In this document: positions 29,149-38,315 of the stretch, piece by piece
How positions within the stretch are numbered: the stretch's first letter is position 1
Layout: each line of letters opens with the position of its first letter
Assembly: GCA_002050165.1 (NCBI GenBank)
Contig: MWSW01000012.1
Span: 62,001-126,000 of the forward strand
Reading direction: 5' to 3'
Source: Candidatus Tepidiaquacellales bacterium OLB4/UTCHB1
GTDB lineage: Bacteria > Bacteroidota > Ignavibacteria > Tepidaquicellales > Tepidaquicellaceae
Length of the DNA: 64,000 nucleotides
Notes under the pieces: model-generated
What the model was told of the DNA's origin: nothing
What the model saw: the letters and a program-made list of their open reading frames with translations, nothing else
Database searches by the model: none
Made by a program: the position numbers and the translations under genes

Positions 29149-29451
29149 AATTTATAATTTTTTAATCTTTCCTAAAATATAATTGTTTGTATAAATCCAC
29201 TTATTTAACACTAATATTTATCCGTCATCGGTTATTCTTTTCTCATTAAATCTGCTATAACAACCCTCAATTTTTCATCCGAAATATTTCGGTATTACAA
29301 AATAACAACTTTTTTGTGCAAAATGATATTTGATAAAACAATATATTTCGAACTTAACTACTCCCCTGTGAAAATTATCATTTGAAAATTCCCCCTGACA
29401 CAAACTTAAATGCTTTTTCAAAGTGTATTGATGAACTCCTGTTTTACTCTA
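29149..29451. other. Gene-free AT-rich stretch between tracrRNA and tRNA-Thr
   Basis: No coding region. It contains a perfect 14-bp palindrome CCGAAATATTTCGG (29279-29292), a possible protein-binding site, and otherwise only AT-rich sequence. Confidence 0.5.
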
Positions 29452-29482
29452 TAAAAAAAACCCCGGATTACTTCCGGGGTTT
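29452..29482 (-). terminator. Terminator of tRNA-Thr
   Basis: On the minus strand, directly 3' of the tRNA, AACCCCGGAAG-TAA-T-CCGGGGTT forms a strong stem followed by a run of T. Stem arms are CCCCGG and CCGGGG. Confidence 0.88.
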
Positions 29483-29484
29483 GA

Positions 29485-29556
29485 GCTGACGACCGGACTT
29501 GAACCGGTGACCTGTTCATTACGAGTGAACTGCTCTACCAACTGAGCTACGTCAGC
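29485..29556 (-). tRNA. tRNA-Thr (anticodon CGT)
   Basis: 72-nt cloverleaf on the minus strand: acceptor arms GCTGACG/CGTCAGC, D-arm GCTC/GAGC with AGTTGGTA loop, anticodon stem GTTCA/TGAAC with loop CTCGTAA (anticodon CGT, reading ACG), T-arm ACCGG/CCGGT with loop TTCAAGT. CCA is not encoded. Confidence 0.97.
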
Positions 29557-29986
29557 AATTCAATTGACAATGTTCAAAGGAAAATATTCAAACGTTTTCT
29601 TTTAATGCTGGAATTATCTTTCCTAAAATTTCCTTTAACTCTTCACAACATTCAGGAATGGAATCAACCTATTAACTTTTAATATTATCTGAACCTCTTA
29701 ATGTTTTTATCCGATAATCAGTTTAATGAGCCTAACGATGTGCAATCTGTGATTTCGAAAAAAATCTTTCTTTGATCTTGATTCACCCGAGTTCTAAACA
29801 ATTGCACCAATTGATGTTCCATTTCTTACATAACTTTTTTGAGGAAATATGATCTATGCGTCTTTAACTAAATACTTGCCAGGTTTAATTTTTCTTAATG
29901 CAAAATCAAAGGATTTAGATTAAATTATATTGTCCTTCAAAATGATAATTTTAAGTGACAATTGATACCTGCCAATTGTTAATTGT
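29557..29986. other. Gene-free AT-rich stretch between tRNA-Thr and ahcY
   Basis: 430 bp without a convincing reading frame, RNA fold or repeat on either strand. It should hold the promoter of tRNA-Thr (near 29557-29610) and the 3' end of the ahcY transcript. Confidence 0.5.
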
Positions 29987-31312
29987 TTAGTATCTGTACA
30001 TTTCAGGCTTATACGGTCCGTCTATTTCCACTCCGATATACTTTGCCTGTTCCTCTGAAAGTTTATCCAGTTTAACGCCTATTTTCTCGAGGTGCAACCT
30101 TGCCACTTTTTCATCGAGGTGTTTCGGCAAAACATAAACTTTATTATCATATTTATCACCACTATTCCAGAGCTCAATTTGCGCGAGGACCTGATTCGTA
30201 AAGGAATTTGACATTACGAAAGACGGGTGTCCCATTGCGCAACCGAGGTTAACCAATCGCCCTTCTGCAAGGAGAATAATTTCTTTACCATCAATGTTGT
30301 ATAAATCAACCTGAGGTTTAATTTCCTGTTTCGTTTCTCCGTAGTTATCGTTCAGCCATGCAACATCAATTTCGTTGTCGAAGTGTCCGATATTACAAAC
30401 GATGGTTTTATCTTTCATTGCCCGGAAATGTTTTTCCGTAACGATATTGAGGTTACCCGTTGCAGTTACAACTATATTTGCTTCTTTGACTGCATTTTCC
30501 ATAGTAGTAACCTTATAACCGTCCATTGCTGCCTGCAATGCGCAAATCGGATCAATCTCAGTAACAATAACCCTTGCACCAGCGCCCCTGAGTGAAGCAG
30601 CTGAGCCTTTGCCAACATCACCATAACCTGCTACCACTGCCACTTTTCCTGCCAACATTATATCCGTTGCCCGTCTGATAGCGTCAACGCACGATTCCTT
30701 GCAGCCGTATTTGTTATCAAATTTTGATTTCGTTACTGAATCATTTACGTTAATTGCAGGTACCGGCAAAGTCCCCTTCTTCATTCTCTCATACAGTCTC
30801 ATAACACCGGTTGTGGTTTCTTCAGATATTCCTTTAATTCCATCAACAAGTTCGGGATAATTATCGAGCACCATATTTGTCAGGTCTCCGCCATCATCAA
30901 GAATCATATTAAGCGGTTTACGATCTTCACCGAAAAAAAGTGTTTGCTCAATACACCAGTCGAACTCTTCGTTCGTCATTCCTTTCCATGCGTACACCGG
31001 AACACCTGCAGCGGCGATTGCTGCGGCTGCGTGATCCTGTGTCGAGAAAATATTGCACGATGACCACGTAACTTCGGCGCCAAGTTCGATGAGAGTTTCA
31101 ATTAATACTGCTGTTTGTATTGTCATGTGAAGACAACCCGCTATCCGTGCGCCTTGTAGCGGTTTCTTATCCCGGTATTCTTCCCGAATTGACATTAGTC
31201 CGGGCATCTCGGCTTCCGCAAGGCGAATTTCCTTCCTGCCCCATTCTGCTAAAGATATATCTTTTACTTTATACGGTATATATTTAACCGGCTTCTCCAA
31301 TGTATCTGTCAT
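29987..31312 (-). CDS. ahcY: Adenosylhomocysteinase
   Basis: 441 residues. Splits S-adenosylhomocysteine to adenosine and homocysteine, keeping methyltransferases uninhibited. The NAD-binding [15 protein letters not shown] motif, the substrate region [16 protein letters not shown], and the C-terminal [17 protein letters not shown] block and terminal YKPEMYRY are all characteristic. Single gene, AT-rich backbone composition. Confidence 0.97.
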   Translation of the reverse strand: MTDTLEKPVKYIPYKVKDISLAEWGRKEIRLAEAEMPGLMSIREEYRDKKPLQGARIAGCLHMTIQTAVLIETLIELGAEVTWSSCNIFSTQDHAAAAIAAAGVPVYAWKGMTNEEFDWCIEQTLFFGEDRKPLNMILDDGGDLTNMVLDNYPELVDGIKGISEETTTGVMRLYERMKKGTLPVPAINVNDSVTKSKFDNKYGCKESCVDAIRRATDIMLAGKVAVVAGYGDVGKGSAASLRGAGARVIVTEIDPICALQAAMDGYKVTTMENAVKEANIVVTATGNLNIVTEKHFRAMKDKTIVCNIGHFDNEIDVAWLNDNYGETKQEIKPQVDLYNIDGKEIILLAEGRLVNLGCAMGHPSFVMSNSFTNQVLAQIELWNSGDKYDNKVYVLPKHLDEKVARLHLEKIGVKLDKLSEEQAKYIGVEIDGPYKPEMYRY

Positions 31313-31387
31313 TTTATTGTGATTATTTTTTCTAAAAATTTATTTCAACTATGCACAAATATATAAATGTTATAAACAGTATTTGAG

Positions 31388-33166
31388 TCAATATTTAATA
31401 ACGATTCCGAGATCGTCAAGTTGCTTTTGCTCAACTGATCCCGGTGACCCGTCCATCAGGCTCAATGCACTTGTAGTTTTCGGAAAGGCTATCGTCTCCC
31501 TGATATCCTTCGTTCCACAAAGTGTAGCTACAATTCTGTCAAAACCGAATGCAAATCCGCCGTGTGGTGGAGCGCCGTATTCGAACGCTTTTAAAAGAAA
31601 TCCAAACTTCTGTTCGACCTCCTGCTTATCAAGCTTGAGTATGTTGAATACTTTCTCCTGAATGTCTCGCCTGTGAATCCGTATGCTCCCGCTACCGAAC
31701 TCGGAACCGTTACAAACCAGGTCATAACAATTGGCGCGGATTGAGGTTATCGTTTCAATATCGCACTTATCTGAATCAAGTTTATAGAGTTCTTCACCCT
31801 TCGGCATTGTAAACATGTGATGTTCTGCGATGATCTGATTTGCTTCATCATCAAACGCAAATAACGGGAAATCGTTTATCCAGATGAACCGGTCAACCGA
31901 TTCGTCAATCAACATGAAATCAGTTGCAAGTTTCAAGCGCAGATTCCCAAGTGCTAGCAGAGTTCTTTTCTTTTCACCGGATAGCAGAAAAACCGTATCG
32001 CCGTTTTTCGCATCGAACTTTTCCCTGATATTGTTTTGAACTGTTTCACTTATAAATTTGGATACCGGAGATTGAACTGAGCCATCAGAGTTGAACCTGA
32101 AGTACGCAAGTCCGCCCATGCCAAGTGATTTCACGTATTCCGTCAGATTATCAATCACCTTTCTTGTAACTTCCCTGCCTTCGAGTTTCAAGCCTGCAAC
32201 CATACCGCCGGAATTCACAACATCATCGAACACCTTAAACCCACAATCCTCAACAGTTCCGGTAACGTCGGTTATCTTCATATCGCCTTTAATCCTTAGT
32301 TCAGGTTTATCGCTTCCGTAGGTTAAAAGAGCTTCATCATAAGACATTACGGGGAAACTTTCTAACTCAATTCCCTTAATTTCCTTCCAGATTTCCCTTA
32401 TCATATTTTCGCAAACATTAAAGACATCGGATTCCGAAACAAAGCTCATCTCAAGGTCAATCTGCGTAAACTCGGGTTGCCTGTCTGCCCTCAAATCTTC
32501 ATCCCTGAAGCACTTGCAAATCTGAATGTATTTATCCATCCCGGCAACCATCAGCACCTGCTTGTATGTTTGTGGCGATTGTGGTAATGCATAAAATTTC
32601 CCTTTGTGGATTCTCGAGGGGACGAGGTAATCTCTCGCTCCTTCAGGTGTGGATTTCATTAAAATCGGGGTTTCAATCACAAGAAATCCTTCTGAATCAA
32701 AATAGCGGTAAACCGTCTGAAATACTCTGCTCCTTAAAACAATATTATCGGAAATTTTCTTTCGGCGCATATCGAGGTATCGGAATTTGAAGCGAAGTTC
32801 CTCAGATGCTTTGATATCTTCTTCAACTACAAATGGTGTAACTGCCGATTTGTTTAAAACTGTCAGCTCAGATACATCAATTTCAATTTCACCGGTCGGG
32901 ATGTTCCTGTTCGGGTTCTCCCTCGCAATTACTTTTCCGGAAGACGAGATTACAAACTCAAGTCCGATCCTCGACGCAACATCGTATGGTTCACCGTTCT
33001 CAGGGACGATACGGAGTTGAGTAATACCGTACCTGTCGCGGATATCAATAAAATAAATTCCGCCGAGATCACGAACTGATGATACCCAGCCGTTAAGCAC
33101 TACCGTTTCATCAACATTGGAAATATTAAGATCCCCACAAGTGTGAGTCCTTTTTTTGAAGGTCAT
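31388..33166 (-). CDS. aspS: Aspartyl-tRNA synthetase
   Basis: 592 residues, the bacterial-type length with a GAD insertion domain. The N-terminal OB anticodon-binding domain (VVLNGWVSSVRDLGGIYFID) is followed by class II motif 2 (FRDEDLRADRQPEFTQIDLE, about residues 213-232) and motif 3 (GLD/GFDR: FAFGFDRIV near the C-terminus). Charges tRNA-Asp; whether it is also misacylating tRNA-Asn cannot be told here. Confidence 0.97.
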   Translation of the reverse strand: MTFKKRTHTCGDLNISNVDETVVLNGWVSSVRDLGGIYFIDIRDRYGITQLRIVPENGEPYDVASRIGLEFVISSSGKVIARENPNRNIPTGEIEIDVSELTVLNKSAVTPFVVEEDIKASEELRFKFRYLDMRRKKISDNIVLRSRVFQTVYRYFDSEGFLVIETPILMKSTPEGARDYLVPSRIHKGKFYALPQSPQTYKQVLMVAGMDKYIQICKCFRDEDLRADRQPEFTQIDLEMSFVSESDVFNVCENMIREIWKEIKGIELESFPVMSYDEALLTYGSDKPELRIKGDMKITDVTGTVEDCGFKVFDDVVNSGGMVAGLKLEGREVTRKVIDNLTEYVKSLGMGGLAYFRFNSDGSVQSPVSKFISETVQNNIREKFDAKNGDTVFLLSGEKKRTLLALGNLRLKLATDFMLIDESVDRFIWINDFPLFAFDDEANQIIAEHHMFTMPKGEELYKLDSDKCDIETITSIRANCYDLVCNGSEFGSGSIRIHRRDIQEKVFNILKLDKQEVEQKFGFLLKAFEYGAPPHGGFAFGFDRIVATLCGTKDIRETIAFPKTTSALSLMDGSPGSVEQKQLDDLGIVIKY

Positions 33167-33244
33167 TAATACAAATAATAATTTCGGTAAGAGATTAAAA
33201 TACTTAAAAGTAATTTAATCTTACAGAGAGAAATGCGATACCGG

Positions 33245-36200
33245 TTAACTGATTTCGAGCAATTCCTTCTTTGTCAGATTGTATATATCGGTCAACCTGT
33301 CAATAATTTTCTCAAGCTCATAATGGTTAACTGAAGAATCAACTTTTTCAAGTTTCAAACATATCTCAGCTAGCCTTTTTGCGCCGATATTGTAGCTCGC
33401 GCGTCTGAGGTTGTTAGTTGCCCTGATAAATTTCGGGATATTTTTTGTCCGTCTTGCAATCTTTATATCGTTGAGAATAACAGGTGAAACGTTCAGGTAA
33501 ATATCAACCAACTCTTTAAATCCGCCGTTAAGTTTTTTTGAAGCCTTTAGGTCGGAAATCATGTTAATATCGAGCAACACGCTTGATTTCGGGAGCACTG
33601 TTCCGCTTACCCGGTCAGTTGACATTTTGCCCGACCATTTCAGAATCATGTTTTTTAATTCCTCCTGTATGATTGGTTTGCTAACGTAATCATCCAGACC
33701 ATTCGCAATAAAATTTTCCTTATCGCCTTGCATTGCATTGGCTGTCATTGCAATAATTAATGGTCGTTTCTTACCCCTGAACTTTCTCAATAATTCTTTC
33801 GTTGCCTGTAAACCGTCCATCTCCGGCATCTGAATATCCATGAAAATAAGATCGTATGTTTTTCTTGATACCGCATCTAAAACTTCGAGTCCGTTATTAA
33901 CTATATCGGGGTAATAGCCAATTTGTTGCAAAATTTTCTCTGCAAGCTTTTGATTGATAACGTTGTCTTCCGCCACGAGGATTTTCAATGAGGTAGGAAC
34001 CGTGCGCTTTTGAACCAATGCTTGTTGTTTTTGGAGATTAATCTGATCCTGCTCAGAGGTCAATACATCTGAAATTACATCAAGCAAATATGATTGTTTA
34101 ACGGGTTTTGTTAAGTACGAGTTGAACAGTTCAGAAAACTCGTTCTGATCTATTTCGTTAAGGCCGATTGAAGTAAGCATAATTACTGGTAACTCCGTTT
34201 TGGATTTAAATTTTCTAATTTGTCTTGTCAGCTCAAGTCCATCCATCCCGGGCATTTGCATATCAACAATTGCCAGATCAAACGGGATATCGTCTTTTAT
34301 AAGGGCTAAAGCTTCTTTTCCGTTTGATGCATACCTTGATTTCATTCCCCACATCTGAGTCTGAAGCGTTAGAATTTGTCTGTTCGTTTTATTGTCATCC
34401 ACTATCAGTAGTCGCTTATTCTCAAGCTGAGACATTGTGGATTTCACGTATAATTTGGATGGTGTGATATCTGATATTTTTGCCTTAATTGTGAAGTGAA
34501 AAACAGAACCGGTACCGGGTTTACTTTCAACCCAGATTTTACCATTCATCAGAGATACAAGTTTTGACGATATTGACAACCCTAATCCGGTACCGCCGTA
34601 TTTTCTGGTTGTGGACGAATCCACCTGTGAGAATGATTCAAATATTTTCTCAAATTTATCTTCAGGAATACCAATACCGCTGTCTTTTACCGAGAACTGG
34701 ATTTCAACATTGCCATTTTCATCTTCGTTTAATTTTTTTGCAGAAATGAAAATCTCACCCGAATCAGTGAATTTAATCGCATTGCTGATTAAGTTTACCA
34801 ACACCTGTTTGAGTCTTGTTACATCCCCAATAAGGTACGGCGGTACATTTTGGTCAATGAGGTGAAGAATGTCGAGTTTCTTTTCTACAGCTTTAACAGC
34901 AAGCAGGTCAATTGAATCTTCAATGCAGGATTTTATCTCAAACGGTGACTCTTCAAGTTCAAGCTTTCCGGATTCTATTTTTGAGTAATCAAGTATATCG
35001 TTCAACAGAGTTAAAAGCGTATCGCCGCTATTTCGAATTGTTTCAACATATTCGCGTTGTTCGGCTTCAAGGTCGGTCTCAAGTAATAACCCTGTTATTC
35101 CGATTACAGCATTCATTGGTGTCCTGATTTCATGGCTCATTACAGCAAAGAAATCCGATTTGACTTTTGTAATCTCCTCTGCAGCGTCTTTCGCTTTCAA
35201 TAATTCCTGATACATGCTGTCTTTCTCTGTAATATCAAGTAATGATACAACCGAACCGGTTAATTGACCCATCACATCGTAATTGAAAACCCGGTTAAAT
35301 TCAAACTTTTTCTCACCGTAAAGTGTGTTAAAAATAAAGGTACCACAATCTCCACCGACTTTTTTCGATGTGAGTTTAGAAATGTAATCGGAATTAAAAT
35401 ATTCCCCGTTTAATTTTAAAATATCAGATTGATTCTTGCCCTTAATATCGTTGATTTTCATTCCTGTGATATTTTCCCAGATGTCATTTACATACTCAAT
35501 AGCCCCGGACGCGTCTGTTGTAAATATTATTTCCCTGATGCTGTTTAACAGTTTACCGGAATTTTCAACTACTTGACCAGGAGAGTTTCCCTGCACCTGT
35601 TGCCCTCTGAACAAATAGAAAACCTCATTCTGAATTTTGAAATGTTGTTGAATATCAAGTTCAATAATCTCTTTGGATTTACAGACAATCTTAAATGTTG
35701 AATTCTTCGGGTTCCCTGAAATTATTGAAGCAATGGATTCGCTGTCGTCATCTGTAAATTTCAGAATAGAAAATCCCTGCATCTCTTTTGAGGAGTAACC
35801 TGCCGTAGCTAAAAATGAATGGTTTACGAAGGATATTTTATCATCAATAATCGAAAAAGAAGGATCAGAGATGTTGGTCAGTATTGATAAAATCCCGGCG
35901 CTTCCCGAATCATCCGGGTTGAGAAGGTTTCTTTTAAGTATATCTGAAATATAGGCCCGAATTTCATATACGTCCTGAAGATCGTCAAGCGAATTATCGT
36001 CCGGATTAAGAGATTTGGCGATTTCAATCAACCCTTGTCGAAGTTTCTCAAATTTTCTGGACTCCCTGACGAGAAGCTCGTTGAGTAACTTTAGTTCCTG
36101 CAATCTTGTATTGAGGTTGGATACTTTCTCTTCCAATTCTTTCACTTTCGGTACACCCTCAATGAAAGAATCTGTATCCATGGAGAACTGTTTTAAATCC

Positions 36201-36316
36201 TGAATTGAATTGTTTACAAAATCGGGTATTTTTACAAGTCCCCTGATTTCATTTAACCAATCAATGGTTTTTTCGGCATTTGATTGCAGGAATTGTATTT
36301 TAGTTATCTCGTTCAA
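33245..36316 (-). CDS. Hybrid sensor histidine kinase with two receivers and a degenerate HPt
   Basis: 1,023 residues, no membrane segments. Order: N-terminal helical region (1-120), PAS (about 130-240), PAS (about 255-370), HisKA with FFAVMSHEIRTPMNAVIG (His393), HATPase with G-boxes (to about 620), receiver 1 (VDMQMPG aspartate near 683), receiver 2 (MDIQMPE aspartate near 823), and a C-terminal HPt-like domain (about 925-1020). In the HPt the phosphate-accepting His is replaced by Asn968 (ATNNLRRAS where AHTLKGAS is expected). The next two genes provide a complete HPt and a receiver. Confidence 0.9.
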   Translation of the reverse strand: MNEITKIQFLQSNAEKTIDWLNEIRGLVKIPDFVNNSIQDLKQFSMDTDSFIEGVPKVKELEEKVSNLNTRLQELKLLNELLVRESRKFEKLRQGLIEIAKSLNPDDNSLDDLQDVYEIRAYISDILKRNLLNPDDSGSAGILSILTNISDPSFSIIDDKISFVNHSFLATAGYSSKEMQGFSILKFTDDDSESIASIISGNPKNSTFKIVCKSKEIIELDIQQHFKIQNEVFYLFRGQQVQGNSPGQVVENSGKLLNSIREIIFTTDASGAIEYVNDIWENITGMKINDIKGKNQSDILKLNGEYFNSDYISKLTSKKVGGDCGTFIFNTLYGEKKFEFNRVFNYDVMGQLTGSVVSLLDITEKDSMYQELLKAKDAAEEITKVKSDFFAVMSHEIRTPMNAVIGITGLLLETDLEAEQREYVETIRNSGDTLLTLLNDILDYSKIESGKLELEESPFEIKSCIEDSIDLLAVKAVEKKLDILHLIDQNVPPYLIGDVTRLKQVLVNLISNAIKFTDSGEIFISAKKLNEDENGNVEIQFSVKDSGIGIPEDKFEKIFESFSQVDSSTTRKYGGTGLGLSISSKLVSLMNGKIWVESKPGTGSVFHFTIKAKISDITPSKLYVKSTMSQLENKRLLIVDDNKTNRQILTLQTQMWGMKSRYASNGKEALALIKDDIPFDLAIVDMQMPGMDGLELTRQIRKFKSKTELPVIMLTSIGLNEIDQNEFSELFNSYLTKPVKQSYLLDVISDVLTSEQDQINLQKQQALVQKRTVPTSLKILVAEDNVINQKLAEKILQQIGYYPDIVNNGLEVLDAVSRKTYDLIFMDIQMPEMDGLQATKELLRKFRGKKRPLIIAMTANAMQGDKENFIANGLDDYVSKPIIQEELKNMILKWSGKMSTDRVSGTVLPKSSVLLDINMISDLKASKKLNGGFKELVDIYLNVSPVILNDIKIARRTKNIPKFIRATNNLRRASYNIGAKRLAEICLKLEKVDSSVNHYELEKIIDRLTDIYNLTKKELLEIS

Positions 36317-36363
36317 AATTTCAATTGTCTAATGAATAGCAGACAAAAAGCGTGCCAGATATT

Positions 36364-36720
36364 TTAACCAGCGAGGTCTAACAGTGCGGATTTAGTAATG
36401 GCAAATAATTCATCTAATTTCAAGAGATTATTTGCAACATCGGAGAGGTTGTTGTTTTTGCCATCAAGCTCTATCGCTTTACAGACTTCAGCAAAAACTT
36501 TGGCGCCAACGTTTAAACTGGCGCCTTTTAATGTATGTGCAGATTTACCCATTTTTTCGGCATCGGCTGAAAAAGCATTAGTTTTAATTTCCTTGATAAG
36601 ACCCGGAGCCTGTTCGAGGTATAGATCAATAACTTCTTTGAAAAAATCTTCTTCACCACTACCAAGTTCCTTTAACCCGGCTATTATTTCAAGGTCTAAT
36701 ATATCGGAATATTTATCCAT
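36364..36720 (-). CDS. Stand-alone HPt phosphotransfer protein
   Basis: 118 residues, single HPt four-helix domain. The phosphorylatable His62 is in the canonical SAHTLKGASLNVGA. It sits between the receiver protein gene (1-bp overlap of start and stop) and the hybrid kinase gene, and probably relays phosphate from the kinase receivers. Confidence 0.9.
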   Translation of the reverse strand: MDKYSDILDLEIIAGLKELGSGEEDFFKEVIDLYLEQAPGLIKEIKTNAFSADAEKMGKSAHTLKGASLNVGAKVFAEVCKAIELDGKNNNLSDVANNLLKLDELFAITKSALLDLAG

Positions 36721-37085
36721 TATGATTCAGGCTTCCACTTATTGAGTTTCTCTTCGAGAATATCCATCATAATCGGTTTTGCAATGTAGTCATCCATCCC
36801 TGCCTCCAGACATTTCTGCATATCAGATTGCAGTGCGCTCGCAGTCAATGCAATTATCTTCGGTCTGTTCTCCCCCATTGTTTCCACTATCTCGCGTGTA
36901 GTTTCAAAGCCATCTTTTACCGGCATTTGAACGTCCATAAATATTACGTCAACTTTGTTTTCATTCAAAAAGTCCAGCACTTCCTGACCGTTTTCACAGA
37001 CCTCTGCTTCAAAACCGAGATGATTTAACATTCGTCGCAGCAATTTTTGGTTGATATAATTATCTTCAGCAATAAGTATCTTCAA
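36720..37085 (-). CDS. Single-domain response regulator (receiver only)
   Basis: 121 residues from a TTG start at 37085, which I prefer because CGGAGGAAAC, a good Shine-Dalgarno, lies directly upstream and the receiver fold starts exactly there (MKILIAEDN). A longer frame to 37148 is open but adds a polar, unrelated tail. Phospho-accepting Asp is in FMDVQMPV, Lys in IAKPI. No output domain, so it acts as a phosphate shuttle or by protein contact, in CheY/Spo0F style. Confidence 0.87.
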   Translation of the reverse strand: MKILIAEDNYINQKLLRRMLNHLGFEAEVCENGQEVLDFLNENKVDVIFMDVQMPVKDGFETTREIVETMGENRPKIIALTASALQSDMQKCLEAGMDDYIAKPIMMDILEEKLNKWKPES

Positions 37086-37160
37086 GCTGTTTCCTCCGTG
37101 AGCTTTTTCTTTATATTGTTTAATTTCATAACTCTTAACATCAAACAACTTAACCCAAAC

Positions 37161-38303
37161 TTAAAGCGTGCCACGGAGTTCCTGTTCCCTCTCAATTGCC
37201 TCAAAGAGAGCCTTAAAATTCCCTTTTCCGAAACTTCTTGCGCCTTTACGTTGAATTATCTCAAAAAATAAAGTCGGTCTGTCAACTAATGGTTTCGTAA
37301 AAATCTGCAACAGGTATCCATCTTCATCTCTGTCCACAAGTATGCCAAGTTTTGCGAGTTCATCAACCGGTTCATCAATCTTCCCGACTCTTCCCTCAAG
37401 TTCTTTGTAATATGATGCTGGTACGTTCAGGAATTCTATTCCCCTCGCAATAAGCTCCGAAACCGTAGAAACGATATCGGGTGTAGTTAATGCAATGTGT
37501 TGAACTCCACCGCTCTTGTAAAAATCAATGTACTCCTCAATTTGTGATTTCTTTTTACCCTTTGCGGGCTCATTAATCGGAAATTTAATTTTTCCTGTTC
37601 CGTTCTGCATTACTTTGCTCATAAGCGCTGTGTAGTCAGTCGAGATATCATTATCGTCGAAAGAAATGAGTTGATTGAAGCCCATAACTTTTGCGTAAAA
37701 TTCAACCCATTCGTTCATATATCCGAGTTCAACATTTCCAACCATATGGTCAATTGATCTCAGGTTAACATCAGTAATTGCTTTAACTCCGCGATGTTCA
37801 GCATTTACGTATCCCGGCAGAAATACTCCTGTATAGTTGTTCCTTTCAATGAAGGAATGTATGGTATCACCGTAAACTTTGATAGCAGACTTTACCACGT
37901 ATCCGTTTTCATCTTCGATTTTCGTAGGTTCAAGAACACCTGTCGCACCGCGTTTTGTTGTTTCATTGTATGCGCTGGTCGCATCGTCAACTTCAATCGC
38001 AATATCTTTTACTCCATCACCGTGCAATTTGTGGTGTTCTGCGATCGGTGAATCATTTGTTAACGCTCCTGTTAGCACAAACCTGATTTTCCCCTGTTCA
38101 AGGACGTAAGATACTTTCTCCTTTGATCCGGTTTCCAATCCGGCGTATGCTTTCAGTTTAAAACCGAATGCATATTGGTAGAATAAAGCTGATTGTTTTG
38201 CGTTACCCACATAGAATTCAACGTGGTCAATTCTCTTTAACGGCAAGAAATCCTTTAATTCACTTCTTGCGGTTCCTGATTTTTCCTCTTTAAGTGTATC
38301 CAT
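37161..38303 (-). CDS. hppD: 4-hydroxyphenylpyruvate dioxygenase
   Basis: 380 residues, two vicinal-oxygen-chelate domains. The Fe(II) ligands are His186 (IDHMVGN), His269 (GVQHIAL) and Glu348 (LFFEIIQR), and the C-terminal RKGARSFGKGNFKALFEAIE helix closes the active site. Converts 4-hydroxyphenylpyruvate to homogentisate in tyrosine breakdown. Later homogentisate genes are not in the window. Confidence 0.96.
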   Translation of the reverse strand: MDTLKEEKSGTARSELKDFLPLKRIDHVEFYVGNAKQSALFYQYAFGFKLKAYAGLETGSKEKVSYVLEQGKIRFVLTGALTNDSPIAEHHKLHGDGVKDIAIEVDDATSAYNETTKRGATGVLEPTKIEDENGYVVKSAIKVYGDTIHSFIERNNYTGVFLPGYVNAEHRGVKAITDVNLRSIDHMVGNVELGYMNEWVEFYAKVMGFNQLISFDDNDISTDYTALMSKVMQNGTGKIKFPINEPAKGKKKSQIEEYIDFYKSGGVQHIALTTPDIVSTVSELIARGIEFLNVPASYYKELEGRVGKIDEPVDELAKLGILVDRDEDGYLLQIFTKPLVDRPTLFFEIIQRKGARSFGKGNFKALFEAIEREQELRGTL

Positions 38304-38315
38304 GATATTATTGAT

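Noticed and set aside
29987-31385. SAM or SAH riboswitch upstream of ahcY
   Set aside because: Only about 75 bp of AT-rich sequence separate ahcY and aspS, and no conserved stems of either riboswitch class can be drawn.
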